From contig NC_087381.1 of NCBI RefSeq assembly GCF_963675165.1, positions 5,829,378 to 5,893,377 on the forward strand: a stretch of 64,000 nt of DNA, read 5' to 3'. Position 1 is the first letter of the stretch; every line of letters begins with the position of its first letter. The position numbers and the translations under genes are program-made. The notes below the pieces were generated by a model. It was not told the origin of the DNA. It did no database searches and saw only the letters and a list, made by a program, of their open reading frames with translations. This document shows, in pieces, positions 49,310 through 59,429 of this stretch. This DNA comes from Halichondria panicea (taxonomy: Eukaryota > Porifera > Demospongiae > Suberitida > Halichondriidae).

Positions 49310-49870
49310 ATGAAATGAAAGCACCGCAGGTGCTGATGCCTCGGTGGAGATGCCAAAGCTACATAATACTAATAGCTTATATATAATAATGTTATTGATG
49401 AACATTTTTGCTTTTGCAAACTCAAAGCGTGGATAATGATCGACCATGATTGTTGTTAAAAACGATCGATGCCAAAAGTTCAAGTCTAAAATTAATGGCT
49501 GCCATCACAGAGCCTTGCAGCTCTCTTCCTCACTCTTGCAGCTACCAATAGCTAGCGTTCTAGTGCATAGCTAACTACTAAGTAGAGTAGTAACACTCGG
49601 TAAACAAGTTTGGCTACATGCTCTTCTGAAAAGGCTGCAATGGCATTCCAAGTAAGCAAAACTAGGCATAACTAGAGAACGAAGCATTATTTTGCAAATC
49701 CACGAATTAAAATCCAAGTAAACATGACTAGAAGCCTATAGAAACTCTTACTTGCACTTGATTCATCCTTGAGCAGCTGTAGCAGTCTACACAGACACAC
49801 ACACACAGACACACAAACACACTACCGTATACCTCGCTTGCGCATGCGCACCGAGGCATAAAAAGAAAGG
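49310..49870. repeat. segmental repeat, copy A
   Basis: Shares long ordered blocks with 52535-53640: GAAAGCACC..GGTGCTGATG, GCCAAAAGTTCAAGTCTAAA, GCAGCTACCAATAGCTAGC, AAAACTAGGCATAACT, a CA tract, then CTTGCGCATGCGCACCGAGG. No coding sequence. Confidence 0.6.
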
Positions 49871-49872
49871 GA

Positions 49873-50427
49873 ATCAAAACTAAAAAACATTTGCAATGTG
49901 AACGTTCTAGGATTGCCAGGAAAAGAAAAGCGCAAAAAAGTGAAGAAACAAGAAATTCGGCGAGTGCATAACTCCAATCCGTTACAACGTCATGAACATG
50001 TACAGTCAAGTGGCCTACTGTTGATAAGGAATTTTAAAATCGAAATACAGGTTGGGTAAATACACAGTCATTGGTCTTTATCTGCTGGTCATGAATAACT
50101 TGGAATACTTCCACCCACACATCCAACACTTGCGTGTTGCTCAACATGTACTGTAAGGGAGTCATAAACACATAACTATAGCCTGCAAAAAATGCACATA
50201 ATTAACATCACTATAATTATTACATGCAATGTGAAACGATTGGCCAGGAAAAGTACCAAAACAAAAAATTAATAATAATTATAACTTATTGAAACAGTAC
50301 ATGTGAATGACGTTGTAACGGATTGGAGTTATGCACTCGCCGAATTTCTTGTTTCTTTACTTTTTTGCGCTTTTCTTTTCCTGGCAATCCTAGAACGTTC
50401 ACATTGCAAATGTTTTTTAGTTTTGAT
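49873..50427. mobile_element. foldback element, relative of 47181-47741
   Basis: ~130-bp terminal inverted repeats starting ATCAAAACTAAAAAACATTT and containing ACTCCAATCCGTTACAACGT as in the 47-kb element. The centre is different. An isolated end of the same family (ACTAAAAAAACATTTGCAAT) lies at 63577-63602. Confidence 0.75.
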
Positions 50428-50582
50428 ATATATATATATACATTGCCAACAGTGCTAGTGTATATAAACGCATTAGAACTAGGCATATACATGCAGGTAT
50501 CACATTTACTCTGCAATAATATTATGCAGCGGTTATCCTCAGCCAAGCCGTGCCCCATAATTATGCTTGCTAATGTACATGC

Positions 50583-51032
50583 ATGGCTACAATCGCCAAG
50601 CTCAGCAAAATGCCATCATGGACCACGTATGACCACAACTTTCAGGAGGACACAGCAGCAATAGGACAGCTTGATTGGTCAAAAATCAAGGCTGGAATAT
50701 ATGTGACATGCAAGCCGTATTCTAGGCGGCGGGCTGGTGTCACATTTGCAACACCATGGACCCATTCCCAGCCGCTCCAAAATATCCCACAAAGAAAGTG
50801 CGACGGCACTAGAGTCGCTCGGTGTTGTCGACTACACCCCAAAGCGGCTATGGCTGGCGGGACTTTGAAACCTGTAGCTACGGCCGATTTCTGCATGTAT
50901 ATGTGCAAACCAAACCATGCTGCCCACAAGTGCATGTATAACTCCAAAGAGAGCTACTCTCTTGGCAATGTTTTGCGTGTTCAGTATACTTATACTCAGT
51001 CCACCTCCCAGGTATTCGTTTACATTTTCTAG
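50583..51032 (+). CDS. possible gag-like ORF fragment of a retroelement
   Basis: A 149-codon ORF with WTTYDHNFQEDTAA..LDWSKIKAGIY near the start and DFCMYMCKPNHAAHKC towards the end, a Cys/His cluster reminiscent of a zinc-binding knuckle. The spacing W.TYD.F...AA...DWS recalls gag-like ORFs of animal tyrosine-recombinase retroelements, but this is recollection of a pattern, not a match I can verify. No recombinase or reverse transcriptase follows. An ORF on the opposite strand overlaps it. Probably a relic. Confidence 0.3.
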   Translation: MATIAKLSKMPSWTTYDHNFQEDTAAIGQLDWSKIKAGIYVTCKPYSRRRAGVTFATPWTHSQPLQNIPQRKCDGTRVARCCRLHPKAAMAGGTLKPVATADFCMYMCKPNHAAHKCMYNSKESYSLGNVLRVQYTYTQSTSQVFVYIF

Positions 51033-51689
51033 TTTCATCCCCATGTTATCACTATCAATCAAAATGTTCACCACAATCATTTTTAATACCCGTATTTCCT
51101 AATAATGGCTATCTGCAACATGCAAATCAGCCCTGGCAGCAAGGGGCCAAACCTTAGCCTATAATTATGTCTAAAGACATGCTGCTTGGCCATGTGTACC
51201 ATGCACGATACTTTTACACTCAGCAGCTGAAAGCACAGTAATGCATGCACATTACGACACCATTAAAAGCCGAAGCCTGGGAGGCAGAACCCAGCCACCA
51301 TCCAGATAATACCTAATGTAGTTCGTATGTCGTAAACGGATAGGGGATAGACAATCTACATGTCACTTATTGAAACATCTGCCCAACGACTACCTGCAGC
51401 AGGAACTCCGCATGCATGGTGATAAAACCTCAGGGACAGGTCACCTCACTAGCTTTTAATAGCTCTGGCTATAGCCAACTTCTGGGATAACTACTGAGTA
51501 TATAGAATGAGCAGAAATGAGCTCTTTCACTCTTTTGTTGGAGAAGAAGAGCAGGTAAATAACAGTTTACTACTATTTGAATGCACTTCTACGCGATAAT
51601 TAGTGGGTGTGGTTTCCGGTCAAAAATTTTGCGGGGGAATTGCCTCCTTCCCGTAAAATTTCTAGTTACGCCCCGGCCTGCATATACCC

Positions 51690-52110
51690 TGCCATTTGTT
51701 GGGTTTACTGTGCCATACGCTATACCCATTTGTGCCATACTCAGCTGCTATTTGTTGAGCTTTCCCTCTTCGTTCCCATGCAGCGACACAATATGATTGT
51801 ATATACTGAGGTACGTAAAGCATTCCTATGCCTTGATCTTTGCATGTGGCAGTAAAATAATTGTGCGATTAACAGTTTTGGCTAAAGGGCGGGTGTACCT
51901 GCAAACGCTGGGATGACACTGGTAGCAGCTACTGCTAAAGGAGGTCTCTACAGTGATATATTAGGTGGGGAAAGTTCGAACCATCTGCATGTGTTGAGTT
52001 TGCCACATACTCATGATATCGAATCATCTGTGTTCATACATTCATACACCGCCATTTTGTAGTTGAGTTTGCAATACCCGCCCATTATTTTGTTGAGTTT
52101 GCCATACTCT
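51690..52110. repeat. TTGTTGAGTTTGCCATA degenerate repeats
   Basis: Several dispersed units of the inverse of the 46375-46640 tract. The two tracts may be arms of one large mobile unit or independent copies. From 51033 to 51690 nothing else is recognised. Confidence 0.45.
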
Positions 52111-52534
52111 GTTGCTAATTGTTTTACTTGTGTACACGCTCGACTCCTCATTATAATTATCGTTATAAAAAAGTCTAATTAAGGGGGCGTGGTCTTCAAA
52201 ATTTCCTTCAGAAACCCCTTTTGAATGTCTAGCTACGCCCCTGATAAGAAGCTTTTCTTGGAAAATCCACAAATCAAAATCCAATAGCATAAGTGAACAT
52301 AGCTAGAAGCCTATAATTATAATTATAAAAGTTGTTAATTTCCGTCGCATTGCAACCGTTGAGCAGTTACAGCTGGAATACACACACACACACACACACA
52401 CACACAAAGTCAGTTTTACCATATCCTTTGTGTAGCTATGCCTCGGAGCATAATAACCATGCTTATAATAATTATACCACTCTATATACATGTTGTTAAA
52501 GCAACTACAATAGTTGAAACAACTGTGTTAATAT

Positions 52535-53640
52535 TACAATGAAAGCACCTTTGGTGCTGATGGTAGAGGTGCCAAAGCTACATAGGATACAAGTGTGTCA
52601 TGATGAACATTAATTTTTTGCATTACTTAATTTTGCCTTATGCAGGCACAATCCAGAATCACAGAGGAAACTCAAAGAGTTTGATGTTGTTAAAATAAAG
52701 GATGCCAAAAGTTCAAGTCTAAAATTAATGGCTGCATATCAGCAAAGCCTTGCGCAGCAGCTCTCTTCATGCACTCTTGCAGCTACCAATAGCTAGCATT
52801 CTAGTGCAGAGCTAACTACTAAGGCCACACCAAATTGATCTTATGTTTCACGGACTTTTAATCTCTATGGAATAAGCATAGAGGATGTTCTTGGTTTCAA
52901 AATGTAGCCCATTTATCTGTAAACTTACTACAGAAATTTGAAAGCTAAGTTATTAATTTTTCAGAAGTTATTACTCTAACCAAAAGTATACCTGAAAACC
53001 AGTAAATCATGAATTATAGGCACTGTGAACATATATAAGACTCATGAAGGATAGCCAGGATACCTAAACCATTGAACAATTATCTTATGAAGCCTGAGAG
53101 CTTAGCTGTTTAAGGTTAGTGCTTTATCACTCTAACCGATTACCCACTATAATAATTTGCTGTTGTTCTATTAATCCCCCAAATCCACCACCTCATGTTT
53201 TCATGGAAATATTTTGGGATATGTTGTAGCTTATTCATTCACCTACACAATGGTGTCAGCACCATTTCTTAGAAAGGTTCCAATCAAAAGATATCAACAT
53301 TTAAGTACAACCACTCACACATTTGTGGTAATCTACTCTCTAAGCTGGATGCACTGTATAGCAACACTCAGTGAACAAGTTTTGCTACGCATGCACTCTT
53401 TTGAAAAGGCTGCAGTGGCATTCCGTAAGCAAAACTAGGCATAACTCAAGAACGAAGCATTATTTTGCAAATCCACAAATTATAATCAAAGAAAACATGA
53501 CTAGAAGCCTAATAGAAACTCTTACTTACACTTCAGTGATCCTTGAGCAGCTGTAGCATGCAGTCTACACACGCACACACACACACACACAAACACAATA
53601 TACCGTATACTTCACTTGCGCATGCGCACCGAGGCATAAC
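52535..53640. repeat. segmental repeat, copy B (with ~530-bp extra block)
   Basis: Same ordered blocks as 49310-49870, but interrupted between AGCTAACTACTAAG (~52822) and AGCAACACTCAGTGAACAAG (~53360) by about 530 bp absent from copy A. Ends with a CA tract and CTTGCGCATGCGCACCGAGG. A third, partial copy lies at about 52250-52460. Confidence 0.6.
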
Positions 53641-53758
53641 AATCACAAACAGTTGAAACAACAGCTGTTTGCATGCATAGACCTTGCAAAATACTATATA
53701 TATGCACCATGCATACAATGTTCCTATGCTAACCCATTACTGAATCAAAGGTAACAAA

Positions 53759-54651
53759 AGTGTATGAAGAGGAGTACGACTCCCACGCACATTCCACTCT
53801 ACATCTCGGACTGAATCCGTCACTAACACTAGCTTTTAGCATGAATAATTAAATGTGGGCTGGAGGTACAAACCACAGCAGACCATGTGCGTGTATGCTA
53901 ATATAATTTTAAGTAATTAACCACTACACCTACGCACCACTTAAGATGCGGTCTGATAGTGACGTGGTATGACATACTTGTACCGTAACGTGGTTTACAC
54001 TACTTGCAACTGCTACAGTTGGATACTCCTTAGCCTCGATTCAAGGCCGATTAAAATACGGCCTGGTACCTATTGCAGGGGTGATAGTGCGCATGCGCTT
54101 CAAATTACCCAGAATATGGGTAATCGTACCACGAACGTAAAACCTTAGTAAATTATCCGGAAATTAGTCCGTTTACTAAGAATATGTTCCGTAATACTTT
54201 ATCTCAAAGACTGAGTTCTGTGAAGCTGTGGCTTATGCCGTCTATTGCGTTGGTCTAGAAGGCTTGAACACTAGTTTTAAGACAGAAGAGGCTCTCATCT
54301 ATGTCTAGGATGGTCCTATAGCCGGGTTGTCTTTGCGAGTGGCAGTTTGAGGCACCACACACTTCCCATAGCCTGTACAGATCCAAGGTAAGACATCCTG
54401 ACCATACAACCGTCATAGAGGTAGATGAGAACCTCTTCTGGCTTCAGACTAGTGTGAAAGCCTTCTGGAACAATGCAATAGAGAGCTAAGCTGATGTTAC
54501 AAAGATAGAAAATAGATTAAGGAAGAAAAAGGGGATTCCCCAGATTCTGGTGAATAAACTAACGCATGTGCACTATCACCCCTGCAATAGGTACCAGGCC
54601 GTATTTTAATCGGCCTGGAATCGAGGCTAGATACTCCTCTACACATACACT
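53759..54651. mobile_element. DNA element with AGTGTATGAAGAGGAGTA ends, carrying a nested element
   Basis: The left end AGTGTATGAAGAGGAGTA is inverted at the right end (TACTCCTCTACACATACACT). Subterminal blocks match the element at 17801-19119 in inverted orientation. Close to its right end it was hit by the element at 54031-54629. Without that insert it is only ~285 bp: a short internally deleted version of the longer copy. Confidence 0.65.
54031..54629. mobile_element. foldback transposon, TAGCCTCG family, nested, exact 9-bp duplication
   Basis: TAGCCTCGATTCAAGGCCG left and its inverse ending CGAGGCTA right, with ~70-bp arms through GCAGGGGTGATAGTGC. The flanks 54022-54030 and 54630-54638 are both GATACTCCT. 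Inserted inside the element 53759-54651, so it is the younger of the two. Confidence 0.8.
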
Positions 54652-56018
54652 CGTGTAGGTATATATCATTTTGAAAAGCAGAAAATATATTTCAATTGTC
54701 GTGAAGTAGCTAAGAGTATACAGAGCACCGGCACCTTTCATGCTTGTGTTCCTATAATAATAGTACAGTACACAGATTAACATTCACATAATTTCCACAC
54801 AATGGTATATAGAAGGAATTTAATTAGCAGTCTAGGGGACGAAAGTGCTGCTACCACGCCCATTTACAATCAAGACTGCATGCATAATTGAAATTTTAGC
54901 TATTGATTAATGTAAGAGGGATTGTTAGCAAGTGATTGAGTGTTTGCTAAAAGGATAAATTAAGCTCTCACTATATAGACTGCATGTGGTGCAACAGCTA
55001 GATACAGGTAGGGACACCATTAATTTTTTGCAGATCAATAATATATTAAACATCTGCGCTATAAATGCATGTATATCTTTCGTGCAAGGTAACTTGTCCT
55101 TTGTCCAGAATTTAGAGGTGTCATGTAGCTATTCGGGGTTGCAAGTACACTAGTTAAATAGTATAGACTGGTCAAACTCCATCACAGCAACTTGATTGCC
55201 AGTTTCCAGCTTGTTAATCCCCTTGTTTACTAGCATTAACAAGGGCTTGCCAAGCTTGCCAAGCAGGCATATTCACACAGAATACTACTTGTTTGTGAAC
55301 TATAGTTACCAGGGAATAGCCAAGTCAACACTCACAAACTTGGTAATGCCTTGTAAACTACTACATTCACAAACTTGGTAATGCCTTGTTAATTAACTAT
55401 ACCTCTTATAATTAGAAACAATACTTTGAATTGATAATTAGCAAGCATGACGTACATCGCACAAAAGATCAATGGGAGAATAAATAAGTGAAATGTTACA
55501 TGGATTGATAAGAGGTCTAAAGTTCGAATGTTTCTTCAGAATCAGATTGACCTAAAGAAAAGAAAAGCATAATCATAGTAATGCAATGGGTATACATGCA
55601 TGCTTACATACACAGTCATGCTTACATAATTATGAGAGCACCGGGGGGGGGGGAGGTGAAGTTTCCAGCAGGATTATTAAGTTACATGCAGGGAATGGTG
55701 AAGAGACCAACCCATGTAAGTTGAGATTGAGTTACCCATTGTGTATTAACTGTGTCCCTATAGATACAAGTCACGTCATCAAGCTGAAGTCTTTGGTAGA
55801 GGCAATCTGGCAGGCATCGATATACATCTCACCTCTATCGACCATGATTGTTGCTAAATTGGATTAATGGCGGCAAGCTAACGAAACGTTACAGTGTGCA
55901 ATTTACTGCGTATGCGCAACCGACCGAGGCGTGATTCTCGTTACAGCGTAACAGGTGTTCTAGCTAACTACTCATGAACAGATTGCCTGCCATAAACAAT
56001 TTCTTTGCATGTACTTAC
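54652..56018. other. no clear gene
   Basis: AT-rich sequence. Direct repeats of CACAAACTTGGTAATGCCTT at ~55334 and ~55370, a G-run at 55645-55656, and CCGACCGAGGCGTGA-like end of a repeat near 55920. A terminal exon of the gene at 56.0-56.6 kb could lie near 55790-55843 but is not supported well. Confidence 0.4.
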
Positions 56019-56596
56019 TCATGATAGCCCATTTGGGTGGAACATGACTTGTGGAAGGTTCGCCAAGCTTTCTTGACTTTTTAGCCATTACTGCACCATC
56101 ATCTTTTTTAATCTTTGTCTCATAACGGCTGTCCAATTCCATCATATACTCATTGAGCTCTATATAGAAAGGTGAAAGTACGGTTATTATTATTGCATGG
56201 GCATACTTTGTGATCGCCACTGAAGTTTATGCTCCACTATTACAGATTTGTCTTCCCCATCGTCAGACTCCTCAGTTATGTACAGCATATTCAATTGGCT
56301 CCAATATTTACTCTCTGTTGGTTTCACACACATTCCACGATTCTGAAATTTCTAAAAAAGAAAGGCACAAAGGTAATGATAGTCCTCTCACTACATCCAC
56401 ACATCCATCACAGTGGATCTTCAGTGAAACTATTAATTTTATGCACTCACCATGAGGCGTCTTGCCCTGTACCGGCTATTTCTGCTTTTGTTTTCAATAA
56501 GCTCCTCACTGTTTTCCTTCTGGTCAACTGCCCACTGCCTTCTAATCTGTTCGTACTTTTTTTTGATCGGTATCTTTTCCTTTACATACAGATATG
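56019..56596 (-). CDS. three phase-consistent exons of an unrecognised protein
   Basis: Minus strand: 56451-56596 (KKKYEQIRRQW..., ends NSRYRARRLM), 56207-56351 (KFQNRGMCV..EESDDGEDK..LQWRS) and 56019-56159 (LNEYMMELDSRYETKIKK..SRKLGEPS..PPKWAIM). All have GT-AG junctions, and phases 1, 0, 1 join without stops. The first part is basic and helical. The later block W-R-S, LN..LD.RYE, G.PS..PPKWA looks like a conserved block of unnamed metazoan proteins as I recall it, which I cannot check. The first acceptor is weak, and the 5' and 3' ends are not defined. A nuclear or transposon-derived protein is possible. Confidence 0.42.
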
Positions 56597-56712
56597 CTCA
56601 ATTGATTTCTTAGACGATATTTCCTGAATAAATAAAGAGACAGTTATATACTTATAAATATTAGGCATATACACACATGAATACACATGACGTGATAATA
56701 GTACATACATAC

Positions 56713-57522
56713 AACTCTGCCTACAGAGACAGCACCAGTCAGAGTACACACACACACACATACACAACTCTGCCTACAAGACCCAGTGACAGGTCGCCGG
56801 TCAGAGTACACACACACACACATACACAACTCTGCCTACAAGACCCAGTGACAGGTCGCCGGTCAGAGTACACACACACACACACAACTCTGCCTACAAG
56901 ACCCAGTGACAGGTCGCCGGTCAGAGTACACACACACACACACACAATTCTGCCTACAAGACCCAGTGACAGGTCGCCGGTCAGAGTACACACACACACA
57001 CACAACTCTGCCTACAAGACCCAGTGACAGGTCGCCGGTCAGAGCACACACACACACACACAACTCTGCCTACAAGACCCAGTGACAGGTCGCCGGTCAG
57101 AGCACACACACACACACACAACTCTGCCTACAAGACCCAGTGACAGGTCGCCGGTCAGAGCACACACACACACACACAACTCTGCCTACAAGACCCAGTG
57201 ACAGGTCGCCGGTCAGAGCACACACACACACACACAACTCTGCCTACAAGACCCAGTGACAGGTCGCCGGTCAGAGCACACACACACACACACAACTCTG
57301 CCTACAAGACCCAGTGACAGGTCGCCGGTCAGAGCACACACACACACACACAACTCTGCCTACAAGACCCAGTGACAGGTCGCCGGTCAGAGCACACACA
57401 CACACACACAACTCTGCCTACAAGACCCAGTGACAGGTCGCCGGTCAGAGCACACACACACACACACACAACTCTGCCTACAAGACCCAGTGACAGGTCG
57501 CCGGTCAGAGCACACACACACA
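56713..57522. repeat. composite minisatellite, ~58-bp unit x13 with embedded (CA)n
   Basis: Thirteen near-identical units of CTCTGCCTACAAGACCCAGT then GACAGGTCGCCGGTCAGAG, each followed by a CA tract of variable length, plus a diverged first unit at 56713. Units are virtually identical from ~57040 on; the first four have TACACA rather than CACACA. All ORFs in it are artefacts of repetition. Confidence 0.95.
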
Positions 57523-57720
57523 TTATAAGCAGAACTATTTACAGTCATCTATCTCCACTTACAGATGATGGAGTTGGGAAATTGAGCACTCGCCTTGCAG
57601 ACAATTGCTGAGGAGGAGTTGACTTCAACCATGTTTTAACCTGTTGGTTTTATAGTATAATTATGACCCGATTCAGACCGTATTTATTCAATATAAATAA
57701 TTATGTTGAGAGTAACAAAC

Positions 57721-58050
57721 CTTAGAAACATTATCGACATCCCCTCCACCTCCAGGGTTGATTCTTCTAAATGACGCCTAATATCACCCTCAGTCAACCC
57801 TAGTGAGTATCTTCCATTGATCGGCCTCCTCCAAGATATTGTAGTTTCTAGCAAGTGATGTTAGTAGATTTATTATAGTAGTTGACAGTATAGATTCTTC
57901 TGGGGCATAGAGAATCAGTTTTAGTCCACCGTTAATATTTAGCACACTGGGACTGAGCCACGTGCATTTGTGTAGTTGGGCGGAGACAACAGTGGTTAGG
58001 CTCCACCCAATCATTGACACTTGTAGTTGTGTGGGCGGGGCCTGCATTTG
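57721..58050 (-). CDS. unrecognised coding-like segment with a frame break
   Basis: Minus strand. After an acceptor-like AATGCAG at ~58045 the frame is open through NINGGLKLILYAPEES and NYNILEEADQWKILTR to a stop at 57790. With one base fewer in the GGG at ~57803 it would continue LTEGDIRRHLEEST..IMFLR to a donor (AAG/GTTTGT) at 57721. Either a frameshifted exon or two exons. No domain recognised. Confidence 0.3.
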
Positions 58051-58620
58051 CAAGCTTGGCAACCTTGGGCAACTAAGTAATCCTGTCCAACGTTTGGCAA
58101 CTGCACGTTTTCGTGTCGTACTCAAGAATGGACAACCCTACGTACAGATCACTTGAAAACTATTGGTATACTAACCATACTACAATATTGCAAACGTTTG
58201 AAAACTACTGTGAACAGTGCTGTGCATGTAAAGAAGACTCTCCTGTTGCACACTCAGTATATCAGTCTATAGTAAGTGCATCCCTGTGGGTTTCGTGACG
58301 TCAGTTTACTGCACGTGATACTTAGATTTAGCTAAGTGGTATGTCACTATCTTGTCGTAACCGCATGCGGTCTAGCCACTTGAGTTGTGACAAATATCGT
58401 GGGAAACGTTGCATGAGTCTCTTCACAGAGTTTGACCAGTCTACTGTTCACCGTGCACAGTGCACAGTTACATACAGCTTGCGAGTCTAATATATATACA
58501 TAAAACACTGGAAGCATAGCATGTCCTACCACAATTGTAAATACATTGCTGCATTTATATTATTGACACAACAGTCCTAATAACTAGATTATTAAAAAGG
58601 AAAAGCATGCAGTGTCTTAC

Positions 58621-58678
58621 CAGCAGTGGAATTGAGCAAGAGGATCAATGTCAGTAGAAGTTGACTTGAAACTCCCAT
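58621..58678 (-). CDS. signal-peptide-like first exon
   Basis: Minus strand: ATG at 58678, then MGVSSQLLLTLILLLNSTAG, a short classic secretory signal, ending at a GTAAGA donor after 58 nt in phase 1. This phase fits both secreted-protein exons in general and the CCP receptor (40.9-45.05 kb). The latter is 13.6 kb downstream with repeats in between, so a link is only a possibility. Confidence 0.45.
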
Positions 58679-58839
58679 CCTGTGTTCTTTTTGTTTCTTG
58701 CTCTAGCAGGAGCCTGTACATAAAGACACATAGATATATCATTGCCGTATCCATAATTTATATGGATGGTCTACGAAACGTGATTCCCGTGGTAAAATTA
58801 CCAAACAGGTGACATCAGGGGTAAGTAACCTATAAATCT

Positions 58840-59420
58840 ATATACCCCGGGGTAGCTCCTCGTATTTTTGCGCATGCTCAGTGTGCCATTAATTCACTAT
58901 TCTAGCTGCTGCCACCAGAACTCTTGTCCTTTCAACTTACAGCACCTTGTTTATCATCCAGCAACTGCTTTCCCACTCACCCACCGGTGACCTTCATCGA
59001 TCGTTCTGCTAGGCTAATTCTAGGTAGGACAAGTGCACGCCAGTGTGCCGAGGTGGTTAACCTATGCAATAAGGACTAGTCTTGGGGAAAAGCATAGATT
59101 TTTCAATAATATACGGGTATTATAATGCCTGAGACAATAATTGTAAGGATGTATGCTTAAGACAGCTATGGCGTAGATAGTAACTATATCTATGCGGGAA
59201 TGAAATGTCGAAGAATATTATTAGAGAATGTATATAGATGAGTGACCTATAGCTCAACGTTTCGGCTTGCATGTATACTTTCCACATTATAGTTATCAAT
59301 AGTGTGTAATGACTAGTTAACCATGGTATGGTATAGACTGACAGCTCTCACTCAGTAAATATGGAAAGAACCTCACACACTGAGCATGCGCAAAAACACC
59401 TCAAAGCTTACCCTGGGCCG
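58840..59420. mobile_element. foldback element with TTTTTGCGCATGCTCAGTGTG arms
   Basis: The left arm (58845-58885: CCCCGGGGTAGCTCCT.. then TTTTGCGCATGCTCAGTG) is inverted at 59373-59420. The match is imperfect outside the 22-bp core. No ORF of note inside. Confidence 0.5.
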
Positions 59421-59429
59421 GGATAGATT

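Noticed and set aside
49728-50009. 93-codon minus ORF with VCLCVCVCVD
   Set aside because: Runs through a CA microsatellite and a transposon arm.
56713-57522. CRISPR-like array
   Set aside because: The spacers would all be the same CA tract, and the host is a eukaryote; this is a minisatellite.
56677-57611. ORFs of cysteine/valine or threonine/histidine repeats in the minisatellite
   Set aside because: Produced by a ~58-bp unit read in several frames; no start, splice or non-repeat context supports translation.
58621-58678. Joining this signal-peptide exon to the CCP receptor at 45 kb
   Set aside because: Phase fits, but 13.6 kb of repeat-rich DNA lies between and typical introns here are much shorter; no sequence evidence.
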